From positions 73,125,986 through 73,189,985 of the forward strand of contig CM047426.1 of the NCBI GenBank assembly GCA_026168455.1: a DNA stretch of 64,000 bases. The letters run 5' to 3'. Positions 25,205 to 38,365 of this stretch are shown here, one piece after another; position 1 is the first letter of the stretch; each line of letters starts with the position of its first letter. Position numbers and translations under genes: made by a program. The DNA comes from Theocolax elegans (Eukaryota; Arthropoda; Insecta; Hymenoptera; Cerocephalidae). The notes beneath the pieces are model-generated. The model saw only the letters and a program-made list of their open reading frames with translations. It was not told where the DNA came from and searched no databases.

Positions 25205-25400
25205 CTGACAGTGTAGATTATATCAGCTGACGTATCCGAATGAAATTCGGCTGGAAGGAAATTTGACGAGTCGATGAAAAAGTGCTCGGTGACAGAGTTG
25301 AAAGAATCGAAGAGAGCGAGGACGGGGAAGAATGGTGGCGGGGGTTGAGGGGGGTTGGGGGGGGGGGAGGGAGAGTCGCGCTCTCGCATTGGCCTTGTCA
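25205..25400 (-). other. Exon-like segment with donor, of unknown identity
   Basis: On the minus strand CACTGTCAG/GTGAATCG is a good donor (GT at 25204-25203). The frame upstream of it reads VLALFDSFNSVTEHFFIDSS and similar, with mostly pyrimidine-ending codons, back to a C-rich tract. An internal acceptor-like TTCCTTCCAG lies at about 25252. It could be a further 5' UTR exon of Mef2 or chance. No protein family recognised. Confidence 0.25.
25340..25371 (+). other. G-quadruplex candidate
   Basis: Four G runs of 5, 6, 11 and 3 separated by loops of 1 to 4 nt on the plus strand. The minus strand, the Mef2 sense strand, carries the C-rich complement. Confidence 0.7.
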
Positions 25401-27661
25401 GTCAGGGCATCCCAAAGTTTTGATTATGCAATTACGGAGTCAACGGTAGCGGAGAATCGGTTGATAGGTGTAACGCGGCAGGGAGCGCTCGTCACACGAG
25501 TGATACGCCTACGCATCCGATCTATAGGTGGGACGAGCGAACATCCGCGTTCCCGCGTCTACGCGATCGAAATGGATCCGGGACTGCCGTCCGGAAGAGC
25601 GACGCGACAACCCAGCGAGAAGAGAATCGAACCTCCCCGTCGCGTCAATCCCCTACGCATCCCAAAGGATTTCACCCCGAAAATCAGCATCTCCCTGTCG
25701 CTTCGATTCCGTCGACACAATCCTAATTCCACTCTACACGATCTCTTACTTCTTTTTCCTTCTCCATATCCCTCTCATTCTCTTTCTCGCGCTAATCCAC
25801 CTACAGACTCTGTTATACACGCAAGTCAATCTTATCAACTTTTTCCCCGTTTCTATTCTCACTGACTATATTACATTTTTATTTTAACGAAACATTGACA
25901 TATTGATTTATTTGTGTTATAAGTTTTTTAGGGTACAATTGGTAAGCATTACAGTAGTACTTTGGAACATTTTCCAAAATATCTGCGTGTGGCCTTGGGA
26001 CAACACATGGCTGCGTAGGGCAATTTTCGCAGGTATACAAAATTGTGAAGATCCCTTTCGCAGTCTTGGGAAGTTTATAGTACTTGCGGTGGGAGCTTTG
26101 CAGGAGGTACCAGCTAAAGTCACACATTGTTGCAATATGGAATTTCTACGTGGCGTACCTGAGAACGCGAGAACGAGGTCCTTTGAACAGACACTAAAAT
26201 CAGTGGGTCAGCTTACATATTTTTTCTTCATTAATATAAAAAGCAACGTTTAAATATAATTATACAAATGGTATTGACTCGATATTAATTCTATACCGCT
26301 ATTATGTAATAGTTTACTCGAATTGAAATTATGTCACGAGATTATTAGTGAATATTACTGTTGTATATAAAGCCGAAAGTAGCGTCTTTCAGGTTTTATA
26401 AAGGTCCTGATAACAGGATCACACTACAATTCCCGTTTCATTCTGTAAGCTGAGCATATGGATTATCGAATCGGCTGGTCGTTAAGAATTCATCTTGGCT
26501 ATTTTGGACATGCATCGGACGGAAGTTATCGATCCGACTGAGCGTAAACTTATTCAAAATAAGTACCAAACCCAGTGCTACAAATTCGAAAATTCAATGC
26601 TTATATCTATAATGAACGTCGTCAATAGTGAACTTTGTTACTGTACGTATGGGATCCACAGTTCTAAAGAATATTGCAAGTACGCGATCGAAAATGATAA
26701 AACTCGTATAAATAGGAAATTTTTCTTTCAAACATTAAAAGTAGTTCCAAAGAAGGTTTTTATTAATTTTTGTTTGTACACATGAGAACAGTTTTATAAA
26801 AAGTATTTAATCGATTTAATCATAAAATTACAAAAACAAATCAACGTCAGCATTTTACTCAGAACATTTAGATAATTTTTATTCATTTTTTCTCGTCACG
26901 TAGGGTTTGATTACAAATGCAGTAACTTTTGTATCGCGTCATTAAATTTAAAAACATAAGAGAAGTAAATTCGTTATGATTACTAATGTTTAATGTACAT
27001 CGCGCTATACAAATTTAATGGACTTCTAACTTAGGTAATGGTTAACTAATTTTATTTATCGCAATTTATTTAAAGATATATTCTAAACTGTTATACCGTA
27101 TCTATTTTAAAATAGTCCATTTATTAAGTGGATTCGAAACAATGGGTATCGAGGAAAATGGAAAATGCCCAAAGAGAGATTGAGAATTAGGAAGTGCGAA
27201 ATAATTAATCGGTGAAAAAGGTAAGTTATCGAGGAGTGACTCGAGAAGAGGAGCGCAAAAGGTCGCTTGCATCCGCAAATAGTTTCATCGACTCGGAAGA
27301 TCGACTAAACGTCCAATAGAGGAAGAAGAGTAAGACGTGGTTGCTAATCGATTTCAAATTTATTCGCCCTACTGCGCGATGCATTTTAAATTACACATTT
27401 ATATACATCTCGCAGTTGCGTGGTACTATATGCGAGATCTCGATTTTTTAAGGAATGCGAGGAACGACTCGACCAAACGATAATTCATGTTTGTGAAAGT
27501 AAAAAAAAGATAAACCAAAGGAAACAAAAGAAATAAGGATGATACGAGAGCACTTTATTAAGCGAATAAGAGGTTGGATGGATTTCCTAGATGGAACACA
27601 CGGTAGAGTGGGCATAATTGATCGCTCGAAAAGTCCATGAATTAAAAGCCTTGCGAGAGAT

Positions 27662-27706
<45 letters not shown>

Positions 27707-30700
27707 GAGAGCGAGAGAAAGAGGGGAGGGAGGGGGGTGGGGCGGACTAACTAATCGATCTCTTGAAATTTTTACCTTCTCAATGATGCGAGAGCTCTGA
27801 AAGCACTTTTTGCCGCGCGCATCTCAACTAATTTGATGAGAGGCGGCACTTGATTGGACCGCGAAAATAGATTTATCACCGGCGGTAAACGGCTTATTTT
27901 TATAAGCGCATTAAGCCATGCAATAATAAATACGCCGGGTCGTTAATTCTTTTTTATAAAACTTTATATAAATACATGCAACTCGTGCCGTCTCCACTGG
28001 GAATCGGGAATTAATCCACCCGTTTTTATGCACGCATCTTATCCGTGGCAAATTGTCAATTTCCCGCTAATTTTCTCTATAAACTGATTACGCTTATTTA
28101 TTTGTAAAATAGTATATAGATCAATATTGAAAGAGCGATGCAGCTGGCGCGTTAAACCACCTACCGCGTGTACTATATATACACATATTTTTATTCTCTT
28201 AAGCTAATTAAAACGTTTCCCCGGCTCATTCATTCAAGATGAATGGATAAATAGATTATAACTATTTAATAAGTCATATTCTCTCCAACTAAGATCGAAT
28301 GTTTTGAAAAAATAACATATATACGCGACTTATCAATACTTTTAATTTAACCGACGTGTAAAAATAAAACGAATACGAAGCCTAGATTTAGTCATTTAAG
28401 CAAACTCAATTCCACATAATGCAATATATGGTTTGCGAGGAGCGTATTTTTGTACCGCGAAATTGCGTTATACGTTTATACCGATTCGCTCGAGCGGTGT
28501 AGCTGCCCCTACGTCTGGCCCGGTTGATCACTGTTACCCCTAGCGCGAAATGGTGCATTGGTTCGAATGCTCGCGACAAATGTAACGTCGAATGTAACAC
28601 ATTACTGGTGTAATATAAGCGGTTATTTTAAACTAATTCCTCGACTGTTTATTGGGATAATATTCTCTAAAAATAATACGCGGAAAGAAAGGATATAGTA
28701 AAAGTTATTTTATAGGGATACATACCTACCTGTCAGTTTATTGGAAAAAAATTATTTTTTTTTATAAAATTTATTATTAAAATACCTTGTACTATCCACA
28801 TTGTTTTTTTTTTTGTTCACAAATATAACATAAATGTTTATTACATAATTTAATAATACTGATTACAAATAAATCGATAATAATTTCGATATATACTGAA
28901 GAACAATGTATCGATTACCAAGTCAATAATTAGTACAATTTATTATTTTAACATTTGTTATGCAACGATAAAATAATATCCAAGTAAATTACGTCGCTTT
29001 TCAATCGATGAGGACGGTGGTCTAATTTATGAAATATAATTCACGTGATTTACCATATCGACATAAAATATAATGATTATTGTTAATTATATAATTGATT
29101 TATTATTCGCTGGATGATCGACACCGATTATTCCGCGATTAAAAGAAAAATCCGAGATGAAGAAAATGCAACCTCGATGCGGTTATTCCGGCAGTATGGA
29201 AAAGGACTCTGGTACAATATTGCCCGAGCGCGAAAGGAGTGAATAATTAATTCCGAAGATGCAGCGCGCGGGCATTCTTAATCGAAAGACTAAAATTGGA
29301 GATGCGCATACGTACTCGGGATATCTCATGAATTAATCTGGAGGGAGTAGGGGAGCAGGGGGAAGAGGGAGAAAGGAAGAAAATTTGTTGTAAAATTCGA
29401 GCGAGTGTGTCGGCTGCTCTTGGTCTCTGAATAAATGAGAGATAATTCGCTCGAAGAGCGGATTAATCGATACGAAGGCGAGGAATGATCGTCGTGCGCG
29501 TTTCTTCGTCTTTGTGGTTAAATATAACGGACTCCGCGAGAAGCCCAATGTTTTATGCAGGAACGCGAGATGTGCGAGGTGTGCGCGATGTCCTCTCGCG
29601 CGGCCTGGAGACAATATATAGGACGACCGATTCTAACAGCTTCGATCAAAACCATATCGCGGATTTTACACATTTCCATCCATCATCCGTCGGCTCGCTC
29701 GTCTCTTATTTTTTCTATCGTGCTTCCGCTTCGTCGTATTAAAATAATATAATACCAAATCCACTAGCATCTTCATGCGACCAAAATAATACATACGACC
29801 ATTGATGTGCAATCTGGACATGTCAATTTTAATCATGAAATTGAACATTTTTATGCATTTTTTGCGGGATCAGGAAGTACTATATACTATATGTATATAA
29901 TTATCTAATAAAAATGGATGTATTTAAAGCTCTAAAACCCGAATTCTAAGTTAAGAAATCAATCGAACTGTATGCATATACACATATTACTCTTGTGTTT
30001 TTATGGAGACTGATCGAGGGGTGTGCCCGCGCTCCCAACGTAAGTAATATAGCCTTATAACTCGCTCCTCTGATTTTTGTCTTGTGACAAGTTGCAATTC
30101 TAATCCAAAAGTAGTATATGCAGCAATATTTAGATTTTGGTATTGCAGTTGATTATACGTACATCAATTATTGTACACAAAAAAGACAATTTTACTTTTA
30201 TTAGCTTTAAAACGCGTGTTCCAAATGCAGGTATGAAAAATCATTTGAAGTTTATTGAAATTAAAAAAAAAAGATTTTCCTACGAATATTTTCAATGTCT
30301 ACAAAGTTTGCCTGAAATTGTTAAGTACATAAGTATTCGTTCCTATTTAATCAATTTTCTAACAAATGTTCTAAATTTCAGAATGCAAGTAGATATATTC
30401 TCTAATTATAAATGTTTTTTAATATTTATCCCGCTGTTACAATTGTACGTAGATGTGAAAAATATGCTAATTGGTTAATCTCGATTTTAATAATGAATTG
30501 CACCTTTGAGTTCAATAGCTTGACCAAAATACATCGTGCAAATATTTGAATTTATCGAGGAGGACGTTTTCGGTTCTTTCTCTTGTAATTTTAGACTGTA
30601 CATATTTAAATCGAAAGATATTTGATTTTAGTTACTGCATTTATATATATTGAAGTCGAAATAAGTTAAGATATATAACAAAGAATAGTATGCGTTTATC

Positions 30701-32840
30701 TCGGTTTATAAATAAAATGTATCTCTCATCGCAGTTCGTCATAAAAAATTAAAGCCGTAAGTTAATTATACCAATCCTAGTCAAAAGTGTCATTCGTCGT
30801 AAAATTTAGTCGAAAAATGGAAGAGAAGCAGCGAGTATAGGTATACGAATATATACGTTGGGAGAGAAAAAATTGCGGACGGTCGAACGAGAGGATCGTT
30901 CCTAATTAAATATAATCAAATCACACATCCGTCGGTGATTATATAACCCGATTGGGGCAGAGAGGACAGGAGAGACGTAGCTCGAGCAAAAAAAAAAGGA
31001 AAAAAGAGAGAGGAAAAAGGCGAGAATTACGAGACCAGTGAAAAATCCAGCTCGATACGACGGAGAAAATTATAATCGCGCCGGCGTGTATAAGACAAAC
31101 GGCCTGCGTCGCTTCATTAACCGCGTTTTTCCCCTCTCTCCTTTTTTCATATTTTTTTAACGCGAGCGCAGAAAAAACGACACACACCTACATAGAACGA
31201 AGGAGAGCGAGAGAGAGAGGCAAGAGCGTCGATTATAAAGGAGAGAACTCGCTCGATCCATTCGAGTTACCCGCGACGTTTGGGCTTTCATAATTATTGG
31301 AAAACATTTCAAGCGCTATTATTTTTTTCCCTCGAGCTGCGACCATATGCTGCTACGCTTTGTTTGGGCATTATTTTTTTCTCTTTCGGCAAAGTTCCTT
31401 TTTATTCGATGGACAAATGAAATTCGTACACATTTTTTGCTGCGCCTCTCGTATATGCGACGCTTGCGTGATTCGGTGCTTTCCGCTTTTTCTTTTTTTT
31501 TAAATACACATTATAATGTAGCGTTCCATTAAAGCGGCGAGTGAAATATCATATCGATTATCGAGGCACCTTTCGAATGTTACAAGAATAATTACTACCA
31601 AATTATGGACAATCAAGATTTAATTCAATAAACCAAACCTGACGTATAAACGAATTTACTATGACGTTTTTAATTTCGCATTGTCCAGATCTACTTTGAT
31701 AGAAATCGGTCGCTGCAACGAGTCTTGTAAAATGTAATTTAATTTTAAAAGCCATCTAATTTAATTAAACAATAGTTAAACTAAAAAATGGTGGAAGTAT
31801 AGGTACTTTTTAAATTACCAAACTCCAGGTTATTATCATTATCCTTTTTGACTTGTAGCTTTATTCTCGTAACCTCATATAATAATATTAATTAATTTTA
31901 AAGAACAAATGTTATATGTATTAATTGAGTATTTTTTAAGAAACAACACTTTATAATCAAGAGTTTTCTTGTTTTAACTATTTTTAACTTAATATTCCAT
32001 CAGGTTTCGAGAATTTATCATCCGATCTAGTTAAAAACTGAACCAATTAATACTACTTCGCATTGAAATTTGTTCAATATTTAACAAAAATGGATTTCCA
32101 AAGAAATCTCTATTTCGTTTAAAATTCTATTTCCATTAGTTTCGTACAGTAACAGCATTGGATATGGATATTTGAATTGAAAATATGATACCCCATGACT
32201 AATTACCAGCAAGCTTTCATGGATACATCAATGATTTTCATTTATAAATACCTTAAGCAAAATGAATTCTTAATAAAAATCAAAATTAAAATTAGTGTCA
32301 CCTTAAAATTTCAACACCTTTTTCTCTTTTATAAAGAAGAAATAATTTTATACATTTTATAATTTTATATGACGGTAATGTAGTAAAATTGACGGGTAGA
32401 ACTAGATTTCTGCGACTATTATAAATATTTCATGTAACGAAGAAACTAATTGTAAAAATAAATATGAATACTTGCAGGTAGGTTTGAGAAAAAGCTGCAA
32501 TAATTAACTTTGAAGGAGAAATAATGGAAGCGGTGTTAAACAAGGGATTTCTTCGCGAGGTATTTTTTTTATTTCTCTAGAGCGGATCAACTGCCAAGAT
32601 TGTCTATAAATGTTATAATCCGTCAAGGGTGATCGGTCGGATCGGATCTAAAAATCAACAAGCGAAGTAAGTGTAGCATAAAGCTTTGTCTTAAAGGAAA
32701 TATTCGTATAAATAGAACAAAGCGAGCAAAGGTGCTGGATTGGTGGAAGATGAAGAAGAAAAGGTGATAAACAGGATCGGTAATTATTTTTATATGTACG
32801 CGCGGATAGGCTCGACTAAGCAGAAAAGAAATCTCCAGGA
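25401..32840. other. AT-rich sequence with scattered GC-balanced patches
   Basis: No supported gene. A GC-balanced patch at about 25.43-25.72 kb carries a 177-codon plus-strand frame without recognisable motifs. A second patch at 25.93-26.24 kb is open in several frames on both strands and may be a decayed element. Others lie at 27.6-27.8, 28.43-28.62, 29.2-29.7 and 30.8-31.5 kb. Two weakly spaced minus-strand donors occur but no acceptor-donor pair as convincing as 44303-44408. Confidence 0.6.
27663..27703. repeat. (GA)n microsatellite
   Basis: About 20 GA units with one AAA interruption, followed by a G-rich purine stretch to about 27745. Confidence 0.9.
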
Positions 32841-35800
32841 AGCATTCGCGGGGCATCTTGGCGCGTAGGAAGGAAACTGCTCTCCGGAGAGCGAGGGTCG
32901 TCGGGGAAAAGCTCTGTGGCGCGCGCGCGCTACTTGCTCGTCGGTGCGCGAGGATGTATGTCACCGCCACGAGGGTGGGGGCGGAGGGGGTGTGCCGAGA
33001 AAAGGGGCGCGTTAACGAGTATCATTACCGGCCGCCGCGTAATCGAATCACGAGCCGTCGATGATTACAAGGGCGCGTTTCAGCCTCCTTATTCGCATCC
33101 GAGCCTCGAGACGAAGACGAAGCGCGCGCGACGCTCTTTTTAGGTACGCGTATGCCGGCGAGCTCTTTCGCTCCTTTGACGCGATGCTTTACTTCGGATC
33201 TCCTTGTAGCCTGCTTTAAGAATAAATAGATAATCAAGCGGAAAATCTTCTGCGGATTTACTAAGATATATTAATAACTAATGCAGATATACCCGATCTC
33301 GCGTATTTACCGAATTAAACGTTACATCTCCTACGTAATATTTTTATTTTCCATCCTCTGTATCACCCTCGTCACGAGCCGATCGAACTTTATACGCACG
33401 CTCATCGTTACAAACAATATTTAAGTTTTTTTTAATTACCAACAGCTTTGTTCTGTAAAACTAGGAAAGAATGAAAATAATGAAAATGAAAATGAAAGAA
33501 AATAATTGATTGATTGGCGATTAAATTTATTGTACTTTTGTATACAATGTATAGGTATATACACACTTTTTACTCTCATATATGTATCTCTAAATATACT
33601 TCGCTGTACTCTTCGTGAATTCTAAGAATAAATCAGCTTAGCCTGCATCTTCGTATTATTTAATTTCAATGATTGAAACTGTTACAATTACGTTAATAAA
33701 ATAATGCTCGAATTGTAAATAATAAAAGGCCATTAAATAGCGAAAAAAGCGTCAGTAAAGTTATTTATAAGTAAGTGGAGGGCCAGTACAGTAACCAGTA
33801 TAGTACTTTAATTTTATTGTTTTTTAGTTAATTAATTTTGAAAAATCGATCAATCAACAATTTATTCCTCGATGTATTCAGCGAATTTAGTACTAATTGT
33901 CATTCGGTATAAAGCAAACAATGTCGTTCTCCGGTGTATCTCAATACGTTGATGCATCTGCATTTATTATTTAAATTTGAGCTATCTGCCAGTAATAAAA
34001 TATTAATACCTAATGGAAATACGCGCAACAAACGTCGCTCAATAACCAAGTGAAACGTTGACCGGGTATGCATCCGGGTAATTAATATTTATAATGTAAA
34101 ACTAGCGCAATATATAAAAAATCTGCGTTTTATCATAAAAATTTGCGCCACGTTTGTGTGGACCAAAATGGTGTGGATAATCATTTGGCATTTCGATACA
34201 GTAAATACATTTTATTTCTACGATATATCTATTAAATTATGTAAAGCTAAAATTTCGGTTCCACGTTTGGCAATAATCAAAATGTTACACAAAGCTACTA
34301 GAAAGGCGGTTTATTTCATGACGATGGAAATACGATATCTAGCATAATATTTGCACAATAAGAAGATTTTGCTCATTGATGGACCATTGATTTAGTCTAA
34401 TGCAACGAATTCTTAAACCATGAGAAAAATAGGGATTGGTGCATCGATTGCTGAGACAATTTAAAGCATCCCAAAAAATAGAGTAGGGTGCAGAATAATT
34501 TTTCAACTCCACGCAAATAGTAAAACGAAACAGTAACAAAAGTTACTGCTCTCGCGATTGGTCAATCTTGTATCTGGTGGTAGGTTAACGGTGGAGCTCA
34601 TCGGATTTTCTGCATCCTAATTTCGTAATGTGTCATCCTATAGCTGTGTGTGTGTGTGTTGGGCTGACAACAGCGAGACAGGACCTCGCTTTCTCTTGCG
34701 ACAGACAGACAGGATGCAAAGCATTCATCGACTAACTGCGCCGAACGCTCGCTGGCTCTTTAAATTCTTAAGCAAAATCCAGAAAGGTCCATCTTCATTA
34801 GCGTAACGCTGGCTCGTGTTTTAACCGTGTGACCTGGTCGATCGGCAGATCGCGCCCCGACGGAAATAGCGAGTGACATCGAAAATGACGCGAGACAGAA
34901 GAAGAATTTTCTCCGTGACGTACAGAATGGCAAATGACGCGAGCGATGCTCCACTCGATTATCCATCTTTCTCGCGCTTCGAGAACGTGCATCCACCACC
35001 GCGAACCTCGTCTCGTTATCTCGATCGAAAATGCATTTTCGTTAATTTTTCCTCCATTAGAACGCCGATACGTATAAATAATTTCGAGGGAATTGCAGCT
35101 GAGCGGCACGAATCACGTCAATATTTCCCTCGACTTTGCTAATTCGATCCTTCGGAATTCGAGAAACTTTAATTTTTTGCGATCGTTGTTCTTTAAACTT
35201 TTAACGTCAAACTGTAGATAAATAATATTTTCATAAACAACATGAACGAACTTTATTAAAAAAATCAATGGAGTGAACATGCACCTAAAAACGTGCGGAT
35301 TATTTCTCTTTGTAAGCTCTTGCCACCGGAAGTTACGATTTCAATTTTTTACAAAATTACCAGACATGTATATACGTCACAAATGTAAAATTTAAAATTG
35401 TATAATAAATGTTTAATACTCATTAGAATTAATTATTTTGTAATCGCTCAATATCAATTACTTAATTTAATTAAATTCGGCGAATGTATAAATTGATTAC
35501 CTTCTTTTTTATTTGACGAATTGAATAATAATTACCAGTTATCGAAATTAATATATATCATAAATATAGACTTAATTCGATATAGTTAAATACTTACATA
35601 TGCACATTCGCGATGTTTATAATAAGCTTCAAATATATTTTATTCATTTTTTACTTAAATATTTAAAATTACGCATTTTAATTCCTTTATAAAGTTATAA
35701 ATATTATAAATGTCGCACTCGTAATGCTTTTATGTTATTATATATAATACAAAAAAATTGTAAATGCAGGAAATAGGATAAACTCATGAGAAAAAGTAAA

Positions 35801-38219
35801 GATACTTCAAATTTGAAACAAGTTTTTTGGTCGGTTTTCTAAAGTGGATTAGACGAGATTTTGGCTCGTATACGTTTGGATGCGAAGGCAGAGAGGGCGA
35901 GCAAGAGAGAAGGAGGGATAAAAAAGAGGAAGGGAAAATAAGAAGTAAGAAATTCATATGTGTGGCGAAAGTCGTCGACGACGACGCATGAAGCTTTAGT
36001 GCGTGTAGACGAAGTTTGGTCGCCACCTGGTATTTTCGTTTTAACGTCGGCGTACTGCGCGAGGCCCGAGTGCCGAGGCTAAACCCATGAGCACACGCCC
36101 TCTCTCCCTCTGGCTGGTATATACGTGATTCTGAGCGCAAGCACGCGGCAATTTTCGATCGCGAGCAAATGCTACATGAGCATATTTTATTCTTTACCAA
36201 GCATTCTTAAAGAAAACCTATTATGATTCACGCGTTCTGCTAATCACAATTAAAATAGATATTAATTATTAGAGGAATCTGAACATGTTTAATTGTGTTC
36301 GAGTGAGAGATCACTTAGGTTAAAAAAACTAATTTTGCCATTAATCGGGCATTGGTTCAGTATTTTAAGACGACCATTTTTTGACTAAAAAATGTTATAT
36401 TTATGATCAGATTTCTACCAGGGTATTTTCATTTGTATAACCTGGAAAAAATACTTTCCTCTGACAAAAGTGTATTACTATATGCATAATATACGAAAAC
36501 ATTAACTTCTTTCACTTTGTTAAAAGCATTCTCCTCTAAATGTGATAGATGAAATGCCCAAGTATACAAATAGTTACTATTTTCACAAATTTTTTCCTCC
36601 ATTTATTCAATATTACAATATTTTATTAACAATATTATTACACAGGAGTTTTAATATTTTCGAAGTATCTATAGTTAATAACAAAATTAATAAATAAGAA
36701 GATATTTATACTATGTGTAATCCACGAGCGGCGTTAGCAGAGAAAAAAAGGTTAAACGCTTAGGAATGATGTGGTCGCATTTATTTTAAATCAATTACCA
36801 CACGCTTCCGTGTTAGAGTGCTAAACATTGTCTAACTATATCAATAGGGCTGTGAAAAATCGAACGTGAAAATCGTAGTCGACGAGGAAAATCACTTTTC
36901 TTGTCGTTTCCTCCCCCGAAGAGGTTGGTTTTTTATCAGGGTAACTCGTAAAAAGCACGTAAGGGGACTGAGGAAGAGGAAAAGGAGGACAGGGAGCATA
37001 TCCATATATATATATATATATGTTACGGTTGATCCGTCCTGCGTCTTGTCCCCTCCTCGGGTATGCACTTTGCCCAGACGATGGAGGAAGATGACAGCCC
37101 GAGAGAGAAAGAGAGAGAGAGAGCAGAGCGGCGTCTGCCTGCGCCCCACCGCCGGATATCCGCTTACCCCGAATCGCTCCACTCAAACCGAGGGGAAAAA
37201 AAGCACGCCTGCGACGAGATAAATCCCGGGAAGACCGGGCGATAATCTGCACCTGGAACAAGGACTACGAGTCGCGAGTTCGTCGAACTCGAGAACTACC
37301 GAGCTTTCCGTTTCGCGGCCTAATTCAATTTCCTTCGGTCTTTCTGGTGCGCAGCTTGGGCTTTCGGCTTTGCCAAATCATTTACGTTTTCGCGAACCGT
37401 AAAAATTATTTCGTCAGCAGTCTCAAATGTTCGGATATTTGATTTTTTTTAAAGTTTACTAAATATAGTATTTTCTCCAATTATGATAATATGCATTTAT
37501 TATCCGATCCAAAAGACATTTTTCCTTTTTAAAACAAGCTCATGAGAAATAACTGGGATTGAATTTATAAATTATTCTTGTAGTTTGATTGGATCATTTC
37601 AGAGTGACTTTGTCGATATTATTCATATCGAAGAATAACGTTGAAAATACTTAGCGTACATTCTCCATTTATAATTCAATATAAAATTATCGATCTAAAT
37701 ATTTTTAAATTATAAACTTATATCTTTGTGAAGTAAATCAAAAAAATTATAAAGCCTTCTTTAAAATAAGAGTAAATTATAAAATGGCCTAAAATGTTCA
37801 CATTAAGAAATTATAAAAGAATCATTAATCGTTAGCGTAAAAAGCCTTAGCGAAAAAAATGTATGAAGTACATCAATATCTATGAAATTCTTTCCGTTTT
37901 TTGGTAAAAAACGTTAGAAATATATACATGACGGCTGAGATACATTTTCAATGGTACGTAAAAATTTGTTTACAATAAAAAAATATTGAGGCATTTTTAA
38001 AAAGAAGCATAATAAGGACTTGAAAATGAAGTACATAGATATATCCAAGATTGAGGCTGGTAGAGGATAGCGAGCGCCCGACTCGCGAAAGTTTCGCAGC
38101 CGATAGAAATCTTTCCACCGTCAAAAATAGAACGGGAGCGGGCTTTCGGCGTTTTGTTTTTGCCGCGAGGCGACAAGAAGCGCGAAAATATGCGCGTGCG
38201 TGGAAAAGCTCGTACGTAG

Positions 38220-38250
38220 GTGTGTGCGTGTGCGCGCGCGTGTGCGTGCG
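38220..38250. repeat. 31-nt alternating purine-pyrimidine (GT/GC) tract
   Basis: Unbroken alternation of GT and GC steps in a GC-rich island; candidate Z-DNA. Confidence 0.75.
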
Positions 38251-38349
38251 ACGTAAGCTCGCGCGGCCACGCCAAAAAACAAGGAGATGCGTTCTGCGTT
38301 GTTGGCAAGCATTCAAAAAGAAAAGTGCCAGCAGGCCGTGGCAGCCGCT

Positions 38350-38365
38350 GCACTGACGTCAGTGC
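38350..38365. promoter_or_regulatory. 16-bp perfect palindrome centred on a CRE
   Basis: GCACTGACGTCAGTGC contains a full CRE (TGACGTCA) flanked by four further self-complementary bases on each side. It lies in the 38.05-38.48 kb GC-rich island, so it may mark an active promoter or enhancer bound by CREB/ATF-type bZIP dimers. Confidence 0.5.

Noticed and set aside
25332..25865. 177-codon plus-strand frame starting in the G-rich tract
   Set aside because: No recognisable motif, no splice or promoter support, composition explains the open frame.
28545..28572. GGTTCGAATGC resembling a tRNA B box
   Set aside because: No A box, no cloverleaf and no anticodon arm could be drawn upstream.
28667..28676. 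Perfect MEF2 binding site CTAAAAATAA (also 51750-51759; CTATTTTTAA at 31978-31987), possible autoregulation
   Set aside because: In 64 kb of AT-rich DNA one or two perfect 10-mers are expected by chance, so position alone is not evidence.
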